A stretch of DNA of 64,000 bases, from contig MU278389.1 of the NCBI GenBank assembly GCA_022385755.1, positions 65,775 to 129,774 on the forward strand, given 5' to 3'. The position numbers were made by a program, and so were the translations under genes. The stretch is from Trametopsis cervina (Eukaryota; Basidiomycota; Agaricomycetes; Polyporales; Irpicaceae). The notes under the pieces were generated by a model, which saw only the letters and a program-made list of their open reading frames with translations, searched no databases and was not told the origin of the DNA. Shown piece by piece: positions 1 through 12,100 of the stretch (positions within the stretch are counted from its first letter, which is position 1; each line of letters starts with the position of its first letter).

Positions 1-1631
1 ATACATACTAATTCCTTTCCCATTGGACCTGGAGCTGGCTGCCAATGCACGAGCAAGCAAAGTTTTGCCAGTACCTGGAGGTCCGTGAAAGAGTACGCCC
101 CGTGGAGGTGTGAGGTTGAAACGCTGAAAGACCTCCGGATATAACAAGGGAAGTAGGGTCATTTCCTTCAGAGCGTTGATATCTGCGTCCCATTACCATG
201 ATTGTCCAAGGAGAAGGAGAAACTACGTACGATCTTCCAACCCGCCAACTTCGTCAAAAGTTACATTCTGATTCACTCCCAGAGGATCGGCATCCGCGAG
301 AGCTGATATCGGGTTAGTACGCTGGTAGCCGAAGTATCATCAGACGTACATGCTTCTCCAACTTTACCCAGGTTAGAGGGTGTTCCTGCAGCTAGATCGG
401 TAGGAAGCAAGCCACCAGCTCCTGCACCGCCAGCAAATATACCTCCGGAAGGGGCGAAACCGCCGGAAAGGCCTTTGCGGGGAGAACGCGAGGGGAAATC
501 GGAGTCCTACACGTCCACCAGGTGTAAATGAGTGAAACACTCAAGCTCGTACGCACGTACCGAGTCATCGCCAACTCCACCCAACCATCTGTCAAGTTGA
601 GCACCTGAAGCACTCCAACCAGGTGCTTTCGGGTGAGAGCCTCGTCCGTTCTTCCCCTTGCTGCGTTTTGGTGGGGCAGGTAGCTCCTCTATTGGGGGTA
701 GTATAGCGTAATTGACTTTGTTGTTCCTCTGCCTGAGTGAATACGGGCGACCATCCAATCCCTCTGGCTCTCCCTCGGCGTCGGCATCGGCGTCGTCACC
801 GACCACAAGATCGTTCGCTTGTTCGGGTCCACTGCTTTCCGCTACATCGTCAATGGACTCATCCCCAGACGAAGATAAGTGCGCAGGCGCAACATAGCTA
901 TCATCCTGCTCATCTCTGGCGGAGGAACGCGTCCGACGCATAGATTGTGCAGAAGCTTTCTTACGCGAATTTCCCCGAGTAATTCGACCTCCTGGTCGGC
1001 CGTTCGTGGTTGTTGTTGTGGGCTTGCTTCGACTTCGCGTACTATATCGCGGAACGTTCTTCGCCTCCCCGTCCTCATCGCTCTCAATAACTGGGCCTCT
1101 CCTCTTGCTTAAACGGCGCTTAGGCAGGGCTTCACCTTCGTCTTCCTCTCCCAACGCTGGATCAATAGGCTGCTCTAAAATATCCAAATCATCCGGTTGC
1201 TCCTGGCCATCCGCATCCGCGTCTCCCTCCGCGTCCACATCACCGTCTCCGTCGTAATCATCGTGGTCTTCACTGGATTCAGCGTAGATGACTTTGTTCG
1301 TGATGCGCCCTTTCGCGGTCTTCGTTTTGAGGACGACGGGGGCTGGGGGTTGTTGAAGCTCATCGTCATCGTACCCGTGTAGGTCATCATCTTCTGGATT
1401 GGGAGACGCCTGGCTTGCCTGGTATTCAGAACTTGAGGCGTATGATTCTGGATGGCTGCGTGTAGACCTGCGAGTGTTGGCCATCGGCGGCAGTGTGATG
1501 GTAAGGCCAGTAGTCTCGGGGATTGAATAACCTGCTGCAGAGAAGTCCCAGTTGTTGCCAGTTGGAGTGGGGGCAAGATTCGAATTCGGTGGCAAGAGCG
1601 TGTGGCCGTTTCTGTTCATGGAACCGTCCAA
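1..1631 (-). CDS. ATAD2/Yta7-like AAA ATPase, N-terminal part (cut by window start)
   Basis: Chromatin-bound AAA+ ATPase of the ATAD2/Yta7/Abo1 family, which works with histones H3-H4 in nucleosome assembly and turnover in the nucleus. The first exon (start about 1631, alternative Met at 1619) encodes a long acidic, disordered N-terminus rich in D/E stretches, followed by a YSLRQR-type basic patch that is common just before the ATPase core in this family. Downstream exons give an [13 protein letters not shown] segment and then [17 protein letters not shown] (Walker A) near 70-125, followed by LLARALA. The reading frame runs off the left edge, so the rest of AAA1, AAA2 and the bromodomain lie outside the window. 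At least two introns fall between about 505 and 200. The family call is firm; the exact start is not. The gene is divergent from RNA14. Confidence 0.85.
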
Positions 1632-2361
1632 CGCGGGAAGCGGTCAGCACTCCGTAGAGATACTCGCGCCGTAACCTTGCTATAAAAAACTGAGAGGGCT
1701 TCCCAGGCAATGTTCACTGATCCACGAGAAGGAACGCCTGGCGATGGCAGAGGCGGCGGCGAACAGGGAAATGACGATGAGCTCTCACAGAAAGGCGAGA
1801 GACCCAAACAGGTAGGCGCGGGTTATTTGGCCTTGTTTATGATCTGAGTTCGTTATCGCCTCGCGCCGGAGATGGCTCTTCTCCTCCTCACCCATTCACC
1901 ATCGCCTCTCGACGCACGACCTGCATCCTGCGTACTTTCCGTCCCTCCGTCATAGCTGAGCGAGATAGTTTGTAGACATGAATGCATCGCTCGTTCCACT
2001 GGATGAACCGTGTTTTTGTGAGACCTTGTTTGGAGTCGGGAAAACGGCATCGTGTATGCATCCTCTGGCAGAGCTTCAGAGAGCATGGGTGTACGAAAGA
2101 AAGAGAAATCGTCGAATTACAGTCGCTCTCGTCGCCGTCGTCGCTCAGCTTTCCCACCACTTCGGGCGCTAGTGTATTTCCCCTTCTAGAATATCGTTTA
2201 ATATCGTGATTAATATTTAATTATTTTCGGCCACACGAACGCACGAACTTCAAGTTGTATGCGAACGGCTACAACTTCACGGCGGTCGCATCGGTACTGG
2301 CAGCAGACACCTCACGCACCCAAACGTTCCACGCGTGGTAGCAGTCGCATTGTGAAGCGCA
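1632..2361. other. Divergent intergenic region between the ATAD2-like gene and RNA14
   Basis: About 730 bases with no convincing gene. A short plus-strand open frame near 1744 ends in a good 5' splice site at 1820, and other short frames lie at 1980-2210. No combination of splice sites joins them into a sensible protein, because the in-frame acceptors run into stops. It most likely holds both promoters and 5' leaders. Confidence 0.5.
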
Positions 2362-5300
2362 ATGTCTGCAGAAGACGCCACCGTACCGACACCCACCAAC
2401 TCGCAGAAAACGGACATAGTTGACTCTGCACAACCCGAACCGGCTGGGTCGCAACAACCAGCAACCCCCATCTCGGAATGGGAAGTTTTACGAACCCAAG
2501 TGAAGGAGAGACCCGGTGATTCCGATGGCTGGTTGAAACTTGTGGATGTTGCTGTAGACTCAGGAGACTTTGACAAAGTCACCGAGACCTATGAGGCGTT
2601 GCTCGAAGCATACCCGAACACTGTTCGTACCTTCTCTCAAGTTTTTCTGACGCTTGTGCTTACTTTCGCAATCACGTCTTTGTTAGCCTTCTGCCCAAAT
2701 CGCATACATTAACCACATATTGGAATCGTCACGAGAGACAAAATATCACGATGCCGAAGGACTCTTTAAGCGTTTCCTCAAGACATCGCCTTTTGTCGAG
2801 CTATGGGAGGATTACCTGTCATACGTGAGGTTTGTTCTTTCCAGCTCATTCACAACCAGAGCTTCTGCTTATAGTCTTACAGACGGATGAATGCGGGTCC
2901 AAATTCAAGAGACACCGTGCGCATGGCGTATGAGTTTGCTCTCATACATATCGGTCACGATAAAGAAAGCTCGCAGCTGTGGACGGACTACATCCAATTT
3001 TTAAAATCGGGAGAGGTACGTCTGTGCGTTACGAACTCGACTGCTCTATGTTGACCCATCCTCAGACCGCAAATACCTGGGAGGAAGGTCAGAAAATGGA
3101 TGCCATCCGTAAGGCATACCAGCGCGCCGTACAAACTCCGATGGACGGCGTAAAGCGTTTGTGGGAGGAGTACCAGGAGTTCGAAAATAACTTGAACCGA
3201 ATTACGGTGAGATCGTAGTGATATATGCTACCTTCCAGCGCTCACTAGCATTCCAGGCCAAGAAACTCATTACAGACCTGACGCCTGCACATATGCAGGC
3301 TCGCACGGTGCTCACCACATTGCAAGAGCACCTGACTGTCCTGTTCCCGCCCCCACCCCCTCCCAAACACAAAACAAAGATCTGGCTGCCTCGACAGCCC
3401 AACTTTTCTGCGGGTGATAAAGCCCTCGTTGGTCGATGGAGGCTATATTTGAAGTGGGAAGAAGGAAATCCGTTGGAAATCGAAGATAAGGACAAGGCGC
3501 AGCTCCACTCACGGTTGCAAGGTGTCTACCGTAAGGCACTCGTGCGAATGCGCTTCTTCTCGGAAATATGGTGCGCTCGTTATTATTAGTGTGAAACTCG
3601 TCTTCTCATCTGACTGCATTGTCTCGCAGGTATATGGCTTATGTATGGTACACGGCTCTGAGTAGCGACATGAGTCTACCTGAGCAAAAGAGGAAGGATC
3701 GCAAAGATGAAGCATTAAGCGTCTTGAAACTCGGCATTGACGCCAACCCTTCGAGGTATGTGCCCCGTCTTTCACTTGCGTCTCCATTAACCACCGCCGG
3801 AATGGTACAACTCCAGCTTCGTGCTCAATTTTGCGTATGCCGAAGCGCTAGAAGCTAACAAGGACTTTGAAAACGTTCACGCTACGTTTGACAAGTTCCT
3901 GGACGTTCTCCGCAAGGATCTGGAAGTGATTGAGGCTCGTGCAAACATAAACAGTCCGAATGGTTCTCAGTCTCAGAATAATCACGGGCCTGATGGAGCG
4001 ACATTGCCTCCTGGATTTGTCACTGCGGGCACACAGTCACAGAATTCCTCGATCAATACTCAGACGTCCGATGAGAAGCCTACTAAACCAAAAGAGCTGA
4101 CGGATAGGAGGACCGAGTTCGGCGTCGCTTGGATCATGTATATGCGTTTCGCCCGAAGAGCAGAGAACTTGAAATCCGCGCGAGCAGTATTTGGTAAGGC
4201 CAGGCGTGATAGATGGTCTCCGTGGGAGGTGTATGAATCGGCTGGTATGGTGTTATACGACGAATTGTCTGAAATCCGAACTTACGTTTTCGACGCTAGC
4301 TCTGATGGAGTATCACTGCACAAAAACGACTGATGTAGCCATGCGTGTGTTCGAAAAGGGGCTTGAGGTGTTCCCGGATGAAGTTGAATTCGCCCTACGA
4401 TATCTCGGTTTCCTCATCTCCATTAACGACGACTCTAGTGAGTTCTCCGAGTCTTGATTATAGCGATGACCTTGCTGACATCGCGGATCAGATGCCCGTG
4501 CTCTGTTCGAGCGTGTCGTCAACGTCTTCAGTGCTGAGCGTGCCCGGCCTTTATGGGACCGATGGTCACGGTATGAGTATCAGTTCGGCAGTCTGGAAGC
4601 CGCTCAGGCTCTCGAGAAGCGCATCGCTGAGGTATATCCGAACGGTGCGTCAATGTCACCGAACATTCGCGGAGCGCTGACCTGAGTCCGTGACAGATCC
4701 GCCCATTAAGCGGTTCGCAGAGCGACACAAGTATCTTGGTACTGACGCGATCGCGGTGCGCGATCTAGGCTTTGTGATGTCAAGAGGGAACGGCAACGGT
4801 GGGAGCAACCGTTCGAACACCGGTGCGTTGGGCAGGACAGAAACACAGCAGTCTATCGTCTCCAATCTCCCTGCAAGTCAACCATCGCATGTCACCGGGA
4901 GCGTGACAAAGCGGCCGTCCTCGCCTGATCACAGAAGAAGAGATGAGTCGCGTGGTGGATCGAGTGACTTTGGGCCGCCCTCGAAGAGACAGAGGGGCGC
5001 CTCTCCCCAACAGAGAGGCCATGACCGCAGCGAGAGGTGGGAGCGAAGAAGATACGGCTCTCCGTCACCGTGGGACCGTGAGCGTGAGCGTGATCCTTCA
5101 GCGCGTCGACCAGACAAGGAGAAGGAAGAAGAAAAGAGTGTGATACCGCCTGTGCTGTCGTGGTTCATCGGCCAGCTGCCAATGGCGCCCTCATTCGATG
5201 GTGCGTACTTTACTGTTTTTTGTCAAACTGTTAAACTTGTTAAGTAACGCTATTTCGGTTGTAGGCCCGGTATTTCGTACAGATGACTTGATGCAGGTAT

Positions 5301-5446
5301 TCCGTGGGGCCGTCATACCAAGTTCCACAGGCATCAGAGCGCGATCACCACCACCACCACCTTCAGGAATGCGGGGTGGCGGCCGACCTCCTCCAGACTA
5401 CGGTCCGTACCAAGGGCCCGGCGGAGGAAGACGGGGTCGGTATTAA
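2362..5446 (+). CDS. RNA14: mRNA 3'-end-processing protein Rna14 (CstF-77 homologue)
   Basis: Scaffold subunit of cleavage factor IA (CstF in animals). It holds Rna15 and helps position the cleavage and polyadenylation machinery on nascent mRNA in the nucleus. Eleven exons can be read: 2362-2622, 2687-2829, 2883-3015, 3066-3206, 3257-3570, 3630-3755, 3817-4244, 4300-4437, 4492-4644, 4697-5200 and 5265-5446. They sum to 2523 nt (840 aa). The HAT-repeat (Suf) domain covers most of the protein, with hallmarks such as [29 protein letters not shown] and [19 protein letters not shown] short poly-proline insert lies in the middle. The C-terminus has an R/S-rich linker and then [10 protein letters not shown]...[10 protein letters not shown], which matches the monkeytail that binds Rna15, and a G/P/R-rich tail. 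No defect was seen. Confidence 0.95.
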
Positions 5447-6872
5447 TCGACATCGCCTTCGCATTGCTTTCATACGTTGTGCCTTCAAGAAATTTCCCGT
5501 TCGTTCGTCACGTGTCCCGCCAGACTCGCTTGTGCTTTTCGTCTGAACTTGCATCGTTTTTGGCCGCATTTTTGCATTTTTGCAACCACCACGTCTCCCG
5601 TTTCGAGGATTCCAGTGCGGTGTGATCATGATATCCTTACAGTAACATCGACAATAGCTAGTACTTATTCTCCCCCTATTGTTCCCGTATACTGCGCAAG
5701 GCTAGAAATATTATCTCGTTTGTAAATCGTTATCATACACCATCCTTCGTAGAGTTGTGCGAGAATTTGAACGGGACTGTGTTATGTATGGAGAGCACCC
5801 TGACGAATCACGTGCCGTAAGTACTTCAGGGCAGGTCTTAGCGACGAGGCACATAAAAGTTGCAATTTGCTCAAGGTTGACGGCGAATATCGACAACTCG
5901 ACGTCGCTTTCGTCGCCCAAGTCTCCAATCCTATTCGTTTTTGCACCATCTTTTACGCAGTGTTACATTTCTTTTTTCACACCACACGCATATGCCTAGG
6001 GACACGGCGGATGATGCCTTCGTCACCTCTACTTGCGAAGTGGAAGATAAACCTCAACGAACTCGGTCCACGCTTGACAACCCAATCTTCTAAAGATTCC
6101 TTCTGTGGGTGGTCGAGTACTAAACTGTGCTCACATTCTGCTACTCTTATTCGTGTTTTATTGGCAAGTATTCCTATGCAATTGACTTCTCTACATCTTC
6201 CACATTCTCTCGTGTCCACTCGCTTACTCTGTACAATCGTGTTGAAGAAGCTTACCTGTGTCTCATTACTTGTCTCTTGGCTTCATGTGCATGTGAACAA
6301 TGAAAATGGTGGACGTGTCCTATCATAAATGAATCACCGTCCAAGACCGAAATGTCCCACCTTCCAAAAGTTCATGCAGTACTGTACCAACTAAAATTGC
6401 TAGGACATGTGCCGTACGCTCTCTGTTCCTTGAGCAAAGTATCGGTCAGTCTCCGAGATTGTCCCCTCTATACTTTCCTGTGCAAGCTGTCGAGAACTGG
6501 GACCCGGATCACATTTGGAACCTGAGCGTATACTCTCGGCACGTTCGTTGCTTGTTAAAGTTAATAAACGCTTTCGCGGCCTTGCAGCCGAGCTCTCTAC
6601 CCCTCAATAATACAACTTATCTCCAAGTCCGAGCAACCCGTAGCACAGTGCTCAGCCTCACGGTGAATTATTTGCCTTTGTGGTGATTCCTGATTGGGCT
6701 GGATCCAGGCTGGATCGGAGCGTGAGAATGTATTTCAGCTCCGCTGGTCATATGGCGAGCGCTGTATGGAGGGCATTGGCCGTAGCTCCTACCTCTTTTC
6801 TTCCCTCTTTTCAGTCCCCCTCGACTCATCCCTCTCCCCCTCTTTGCCACCTTCAACACACTCCAACGCGCC
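5447..6872. other. Intergenic region with CT-rich promoter of the Hrp1-like gene
   Basis: About 1.4 kb separates RNA14 from the next gene. Open frames on both strands (for example 5867-6328 plus, 5977-6219 minus) show no family resemblance and no consistent splice structure. I see only the RNA14 3' region and the upstream region of the next gene. Confidence 0.5.
6788..6850 (+). promoter_or_regulatory. CT-rich promoter tract
   Basis: A pyrimidine-rich stretch made of TCTTTTC and CCCTC blocks lies directly upstream of the start at 6873. Such CT blocks just before the transcription start are common in highly expressed housekeeping genes of filamentous fungi. No TATA box was seen here. Confidence 0.5.
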
Positions 6873-8955
6873 ATGTCTGACCTTGATGCCGACTTGTACG
6901 GAGGTAAGCAGCATACAAGCGGGTTTCCACCCATGTGCCACCGAATACTTATCTGCTGTTGACTCAGACCTCTACGGGAACGATGAAGCGGAATACTCGG
7001 AGCAGCCTGAAGCTCCCCCGAAAGAGGCCGAAGACGCTGCCCCTGCCCATGAAGAGCCTGCTCCAGCGCCCAAGGTCGCGCCCGTCGCCAAAGCTGCTGC
7101 GCCGGTGCCTCCCAAACCAGAGCCGGAGCTCTCGCACGCCGACGAGGGTTCACACGATATGCAGTCACTAAATGCCCGCGATCAGGCCGCGTACGATGAA
7201 CCCGCCACTCAACAAATCCCCACATATCAAGAGCGACAGGAGCCTGAATACCACGATATATCCGCCCAACGTGGAGCGGATGGTGCCTTCGGCATAAATA
7301 GGCCAGTAAGGCCGTCAGAGATGAAAGAGGAAGGGTGAGTTGAATTGTGCCCATTGTCGCTAACCGCCTTTCACTGGTAGTTCGCTTGTATGGGAGCGCG
7401 CGACGCTATTGCTGTGACGGGGGGAATCGTATGCTATATCCGGACTTGTAGCGCATTCCTATGCGCGGTAGTCAAACTGTTGCTTACGACTAGCTCTAGC
7501 GTACCGAGCTACTCAGTCTAAGCTAGGCTAGCACCCATCCGCGATATACCCACAGTAGAGTCGTCCACTTCCTCTCTCCTGTTTATGACGTCTCCTGTCT
7601 AGGTAACAGATGCTAATTGGAGCCCCTTCTTCCCTATCTATGTTCCCCACACGGCCGTCGTCGTCGTCGTATACTCGCTGCAATAACCCCTGCTGCCCCG
7701 ATGTAACATCTTAGGAAAATGTTTATTGGCGGCCTTAATTGGGATACAACAGATGGTACATTATTTTACATTGCTACTCGTTGGCCGTATCGTCCAGTAG
7801 TACTAAAGAGCATGTTGTATTGTCAGAGTCTCTCAGGAAGTACTTTTCGCAGTTCGGCAAGGTGGAAGCCTGCACGATCATGCGCGACGCTGCTGGCCGC
7901 TCGCGGTGCTTTGCTTTCCTTACGTTCGAAGACCCTCAGTCCGTCAACGCCGTCATGGTCCGCGAGCACTTCCTAGATGGAAAGATTGTAGGTCCTTGTG
8001 TTAGTGGCACCCTGATGAGTTCTCACGTAGACGTCTGCTTAGATCGACCCGAAGCGCGCGATCCCTCGGCAAGAACACCAGCGTGCCACGAAGCTCTTCA
8101 TCGGCGGACTCGCGGGCAGCGTCACCTCAGAGTCCATGCGCGAGTTCTTCTCACAGTTTGGCAAGGTTGTAGACGCGACGGTCATGCTTGACCGCGAGAC
8201 AGGCAGAAGCAAGGGCTTCGGCTTCGTGTCGTTTGAGAATGCGAATGTAGAGCCCCTCCTGGGCTTTGGCAATCTTGAGATTGACGGTAAAATGGTGTGT
8301 ACATTGTCTGTTGTGTATGTACGTGTAGGCACTCAATACACACGTATCATAGATCGATGTAAAGCTCGCTCAGCCCAGATCGCAGCGTGAAGGCGGAGGC
8401 TACACTGAGAACGCTGGTACCGGCGCCGCTACCGGCGGTGGTCGTACCAACCAGTTCGGCAACAACTTCCAGGGAGGCCAAGGTAACTTCACTGGCGGTG
8501 CAGGCGGTGCCGCAGCAGCGCCTGTCGCTGCCGCCGCAACAGGCGGGGGCAACGCGCCGTTCGACCCGCAAGCCCTCGCGTCGCTATACACCCGTATGAT
8601 CACACAGATGGGCGGTATGGGCGGCATGAACCCCATGATGGGTGGGGGCATGAACCCTATGATGAACGGTATGGGAGGCGGAGGAGCCGGGTACGGTCAG
8701 GCTATGGGTGGAGGTATGCGGATGCAGGGGATGGGCAATCCTATGGCGGGAGGAGGGATGATGAATGGGATGGGCGGTATGGGTGGTATGGGCATGGGCC
8801 GTGGAATGGGCGGGGGAGGTATGATCGGCGGTGCGATGAACCCGAATATCCCGCGTGGACCGAGAGGAGGGTCGGGAGGCCCGCAGGGTGCTGGTGTTGG
8901 TCCGCAGAGGGGGGCGCAGAGAGGAACCCATGGCTTCCACCCGTATGCACGGTGA
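6873..8955 (+). CDS. Two-RRM RNA-binding protein, Hrp1/Nab4-like (cleavage factor IB)
   Basis: RNA-binding protein that in yeast (Hrp1/Nab4) binds the polyadenylation enhancement element, contacts Rna14-Rna15 and shuttles with mRNA. Six exons: 6873-6903, 6968-7334, 7715-7755, 7827-7987, 8043-8294 and 8353-8955, giving 1455 nt (484 aa). The first about 130 residues are acidic and Pro/Ala-rich. RRM1 begins KMFIGGLNWDTTD (RNP2), with RNP1 RCFAFLTF. RRM2 begins KLFIGGL with RNP1 KGFGFVSF. IDPKRA and IDVKLAQ tails follow RRM1 and RRM2. The C-terminus is Gly/Asn/Gln-rich and then a Met-Gly repeat region (MGGMGGMN-like), ending near HPYAR. Intron 2 is 380 nt, far longer than the others. A Musashi/DAZAP-type hnRNP is the alternative; the neighbouring RNA14 favours Hrp1. 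Confidence 0.88.
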
Positions 8956-9128
8956 TTGATCATGTCCTGATTATTTCGCATACGTTACCTATAATTCTGT
9001 TGTAAATATTGTTATATCTATGCTCTCTTTGCTGTGGAAAGATATACTGGGATGGAGTGCCCGGATGTGTACGATTATGAAGGAAGTAGCATACATATCA
9101 TAGAGGAGATGGGTCGTATAGAGTACTA

Positions 9129-12100
9129 CTACTTCTTTCCTTTCGGCTTCGCCTTCGCTTTCGCGGCTGTCCCCCCGCTACCGCCGGCCGTGCCCTTGGG
9201 ACGCTTGATAAGGCTGTCATGACTGACATCGTCGTCTTCATCCACCGTCTTATCATCAGGTTCATCGAGAAGCTCCTCGTCGGCCTAAGACACTATGCAT
9301 CAGCAAACACCTGTTGCGGATGCGCTCGCTGCACTCACCTCGAATGCCTCTTCGAGATCTGGAGCAGGACCAGCCGCAATCTTCTTCGCAGTACGGCCCA
9401 GGTCCACGGCCTTGTGGAAAGCGATGGGATGGTCTTGAGCGTTGTATCTAGCATGTCCATCATAAGTGAGGAGCTCAATGGTGGTCATATGAAGATACAT
9501 ACTTCTTTGACAGTGCCGTCTTTGTCGCCGGTGAGATCTTCTTGAGGATGGCCTCCTCTCGGAACTCGTCGAGGCCTACTTCAACGAGTGCATCCCAGTC
9601 CTCGCGGTTGAGGAAGTATTCATCCATCCTGTCTATCACCTCATCCACAGCACTCTGCAAAGATGTTAATATCATTACAGTCGTGATACAGCTCGAGACA
9701 TACCACGCCTTCGTCCATGAGAGGCTTGACAATGTACGGGAACAGGGCAGGGATATATGACTGCCGCAACTCGAGCTTGTCAGCGGACGTCTTCAATCGC
9801 ATGCGAGCTTGAATCTCTGTGAGTTGCCTGTTCAGTTTTCCCTGTTTCGAATTGTGTCCCAACCAACTAACAAAAGAGGTTAGCATTCCTATCAAAAATG
9901 AGGAAGGCAATCACGTACGTAGGAAAACCCATCGGTTTGTCACTACCATACCCGCCACCCATTCCGTATAAAAATGATGCTGGGCGAACAGTAGAGCACA
10001 CAGAGTGAAGTGGCATCAATGACCAGTGTTGCTCGGAGCTATATGGAGTGCGTCAGCACGAGAGCGTACTCGCGACGACGAAGTATCGACATACCCATGT
10101 ATAAGTGCGTCAACCAGATCACCATCCGATATCGAAGACGCAGCCTTATCCATTAGTTCGAGGTGCTTCAATTCTCTTTCTGGCCCAGATTCATTCTTCA
10201 ATTTCGAGGGGGTAGTCTTCAAGTAATTTTCCTGGAGAAAAGTCAGAATAGAAGCAGAGTAAGCGGTAAGCGAACTCAGCACCTGCATAAAGAGGGGCAT
10301 AAATGAAGGGTCATGGAAGTACAGCTCCATCTTGTCTCCGAGAGTATCGCGCGAGGTCGGTGAAAATAGATATGGACCAAGCATCTTAAATGTGATATCA
10401 AATGGTGTCATCACACTATACTTCTGGTTCATCTTAGCACTGTGTGAAGCGCGGTCAGACTCGTACATGTGCCAGAAGACGGTGCGAACTCACAGTGATT
10501 TCCCTTCATCGAAGTCCATCGTATCGCTTGACAGCTTCCATGTGGAAAGCATGTTCAAGACTTGGCGGATGTCAGACTGTGAGCCAAGGACCAGCTGGTC
10601 TACGACATTCGCAGGAATCTTCATCTTTTCTCTTTGACAGTACTCAGTAAACTGTCTTGTTTGGTGTACGATACACCTACTTGAATGCAATAGACAGCAG
10701 CCTCGACCGTATCGCGTTTGCTTCCGGCCTGTAAGCACAATTAGCTATGGATTGTAAGACAATGAACACAAGATATGAACCTTTTGAAAGACAGGTTGAA
10801 CGTGTTGGCGACCAGCGGCTTGAGTTTTTGAGCGTTCCTATCATTCGCGATACATATAATAGGGATCTACGCAGCATGAGTAGAGTCACAGCAGTGGTAT
10901 GTAATCAAGCTACCTTCGTCTTCTTGATCAAGGCTACCAATGCCCCAACGCCGCCACGATCGCCGGCAGACATACCATCGACCTCGTCCATAATAAGACA
11001 TGACTTATTTGTGATAGTTACTCCCGCCACATTGGTGCTCTGTCGAGATGGAATCAGAACAGCCTGATAGTCGATAATAAACCCACCTCAGTTCCAGCCA
11101 TCCAGCCGTCCAATGACGTATTTGAGATATTTGTACTACTCTGCTGCGATGTGAGCGCCACAAACATTTGTCTTAGCAACGACACCAACCTCGACAAGCT
11201 TCTTGCTCCTCGCGTCACTAGCGTTCAGCTCGATTGGTGTGAACCCCTCAAGCTTGGCGACAAGATGGGCACTGGTCGTTTTACCGATCCCAGGAGGGCC
11301 TGTGATTAACACAGCGCGCGATGTATTCATAGCGTTTTTCCCCGGCTTCTTGAATCCAGACTTAAGACTGCTTGACCTGTGCGCATGGACGATTGGTGCT
11401 ATAGCATAAATATAAGCACAGGAAATGCGACTTACCAGTCGTGCAGCCACATTTGCAGCTTCTCCACCTGACCTTTGTTACCGCATATCTCCTTGAGCGT
11501 ACGAGGGGCGTATCGAGATGTCCATAGCTGACTCGTCAAAGGGACAGACCTAACTCTGAGTTAGCCGATGCGGGGTTGTATTGTGACAAGAACGTACGTT
11601 GCGTTCAGTTTCGCGTTCTTCTTCTCTCTGCGTTCCATCTCATTAGCAGCCTGCCTGATTGCATCTTCCTCTTTCTCCAGCTTCTTCTTCAGCTTTTGGT
11701 CACTCATGTCGGGAACTCTTGTGGCGATGAGATCAAGAAATCCATCCTCGTCTAGAGTTTGCAGCCCATGCTTCTTGATAGCAGCTAGTTTACTGGGCCC
11801 CGCATCTGAACCAAGTACAACATAGGACGTTCTCGATGATGGCTGAGTCACAACACGACTGCCGACAAGATTAGGAAAAGAATCCGGCAACGTATAGATT
11901 GACGTACCCGCCAAAACGCTTAGCTAAATCGATAGCTTCTTCTCTGGAGAATGCGCTAAGCTCCCCAGTGAAGACGAAAGAAAGACCAGCGAGGCAATTT
12001 GGATCGGCAGATTCTGGTATTGCTTTCGATCCAGGGGCCGCTGGGCCGCTTGCTAATTTAGCAGCCTTGGCTGCCCAACTAAAGAACGTCAGTGGCACGA

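Noticed and set aside
5867..6328. 153-aa plus-strand frame in the RNA14-Hrp1 spacer.
   Set aside because: No splice or domain evidence, and minus-strand frames over the same stretch are equally open.
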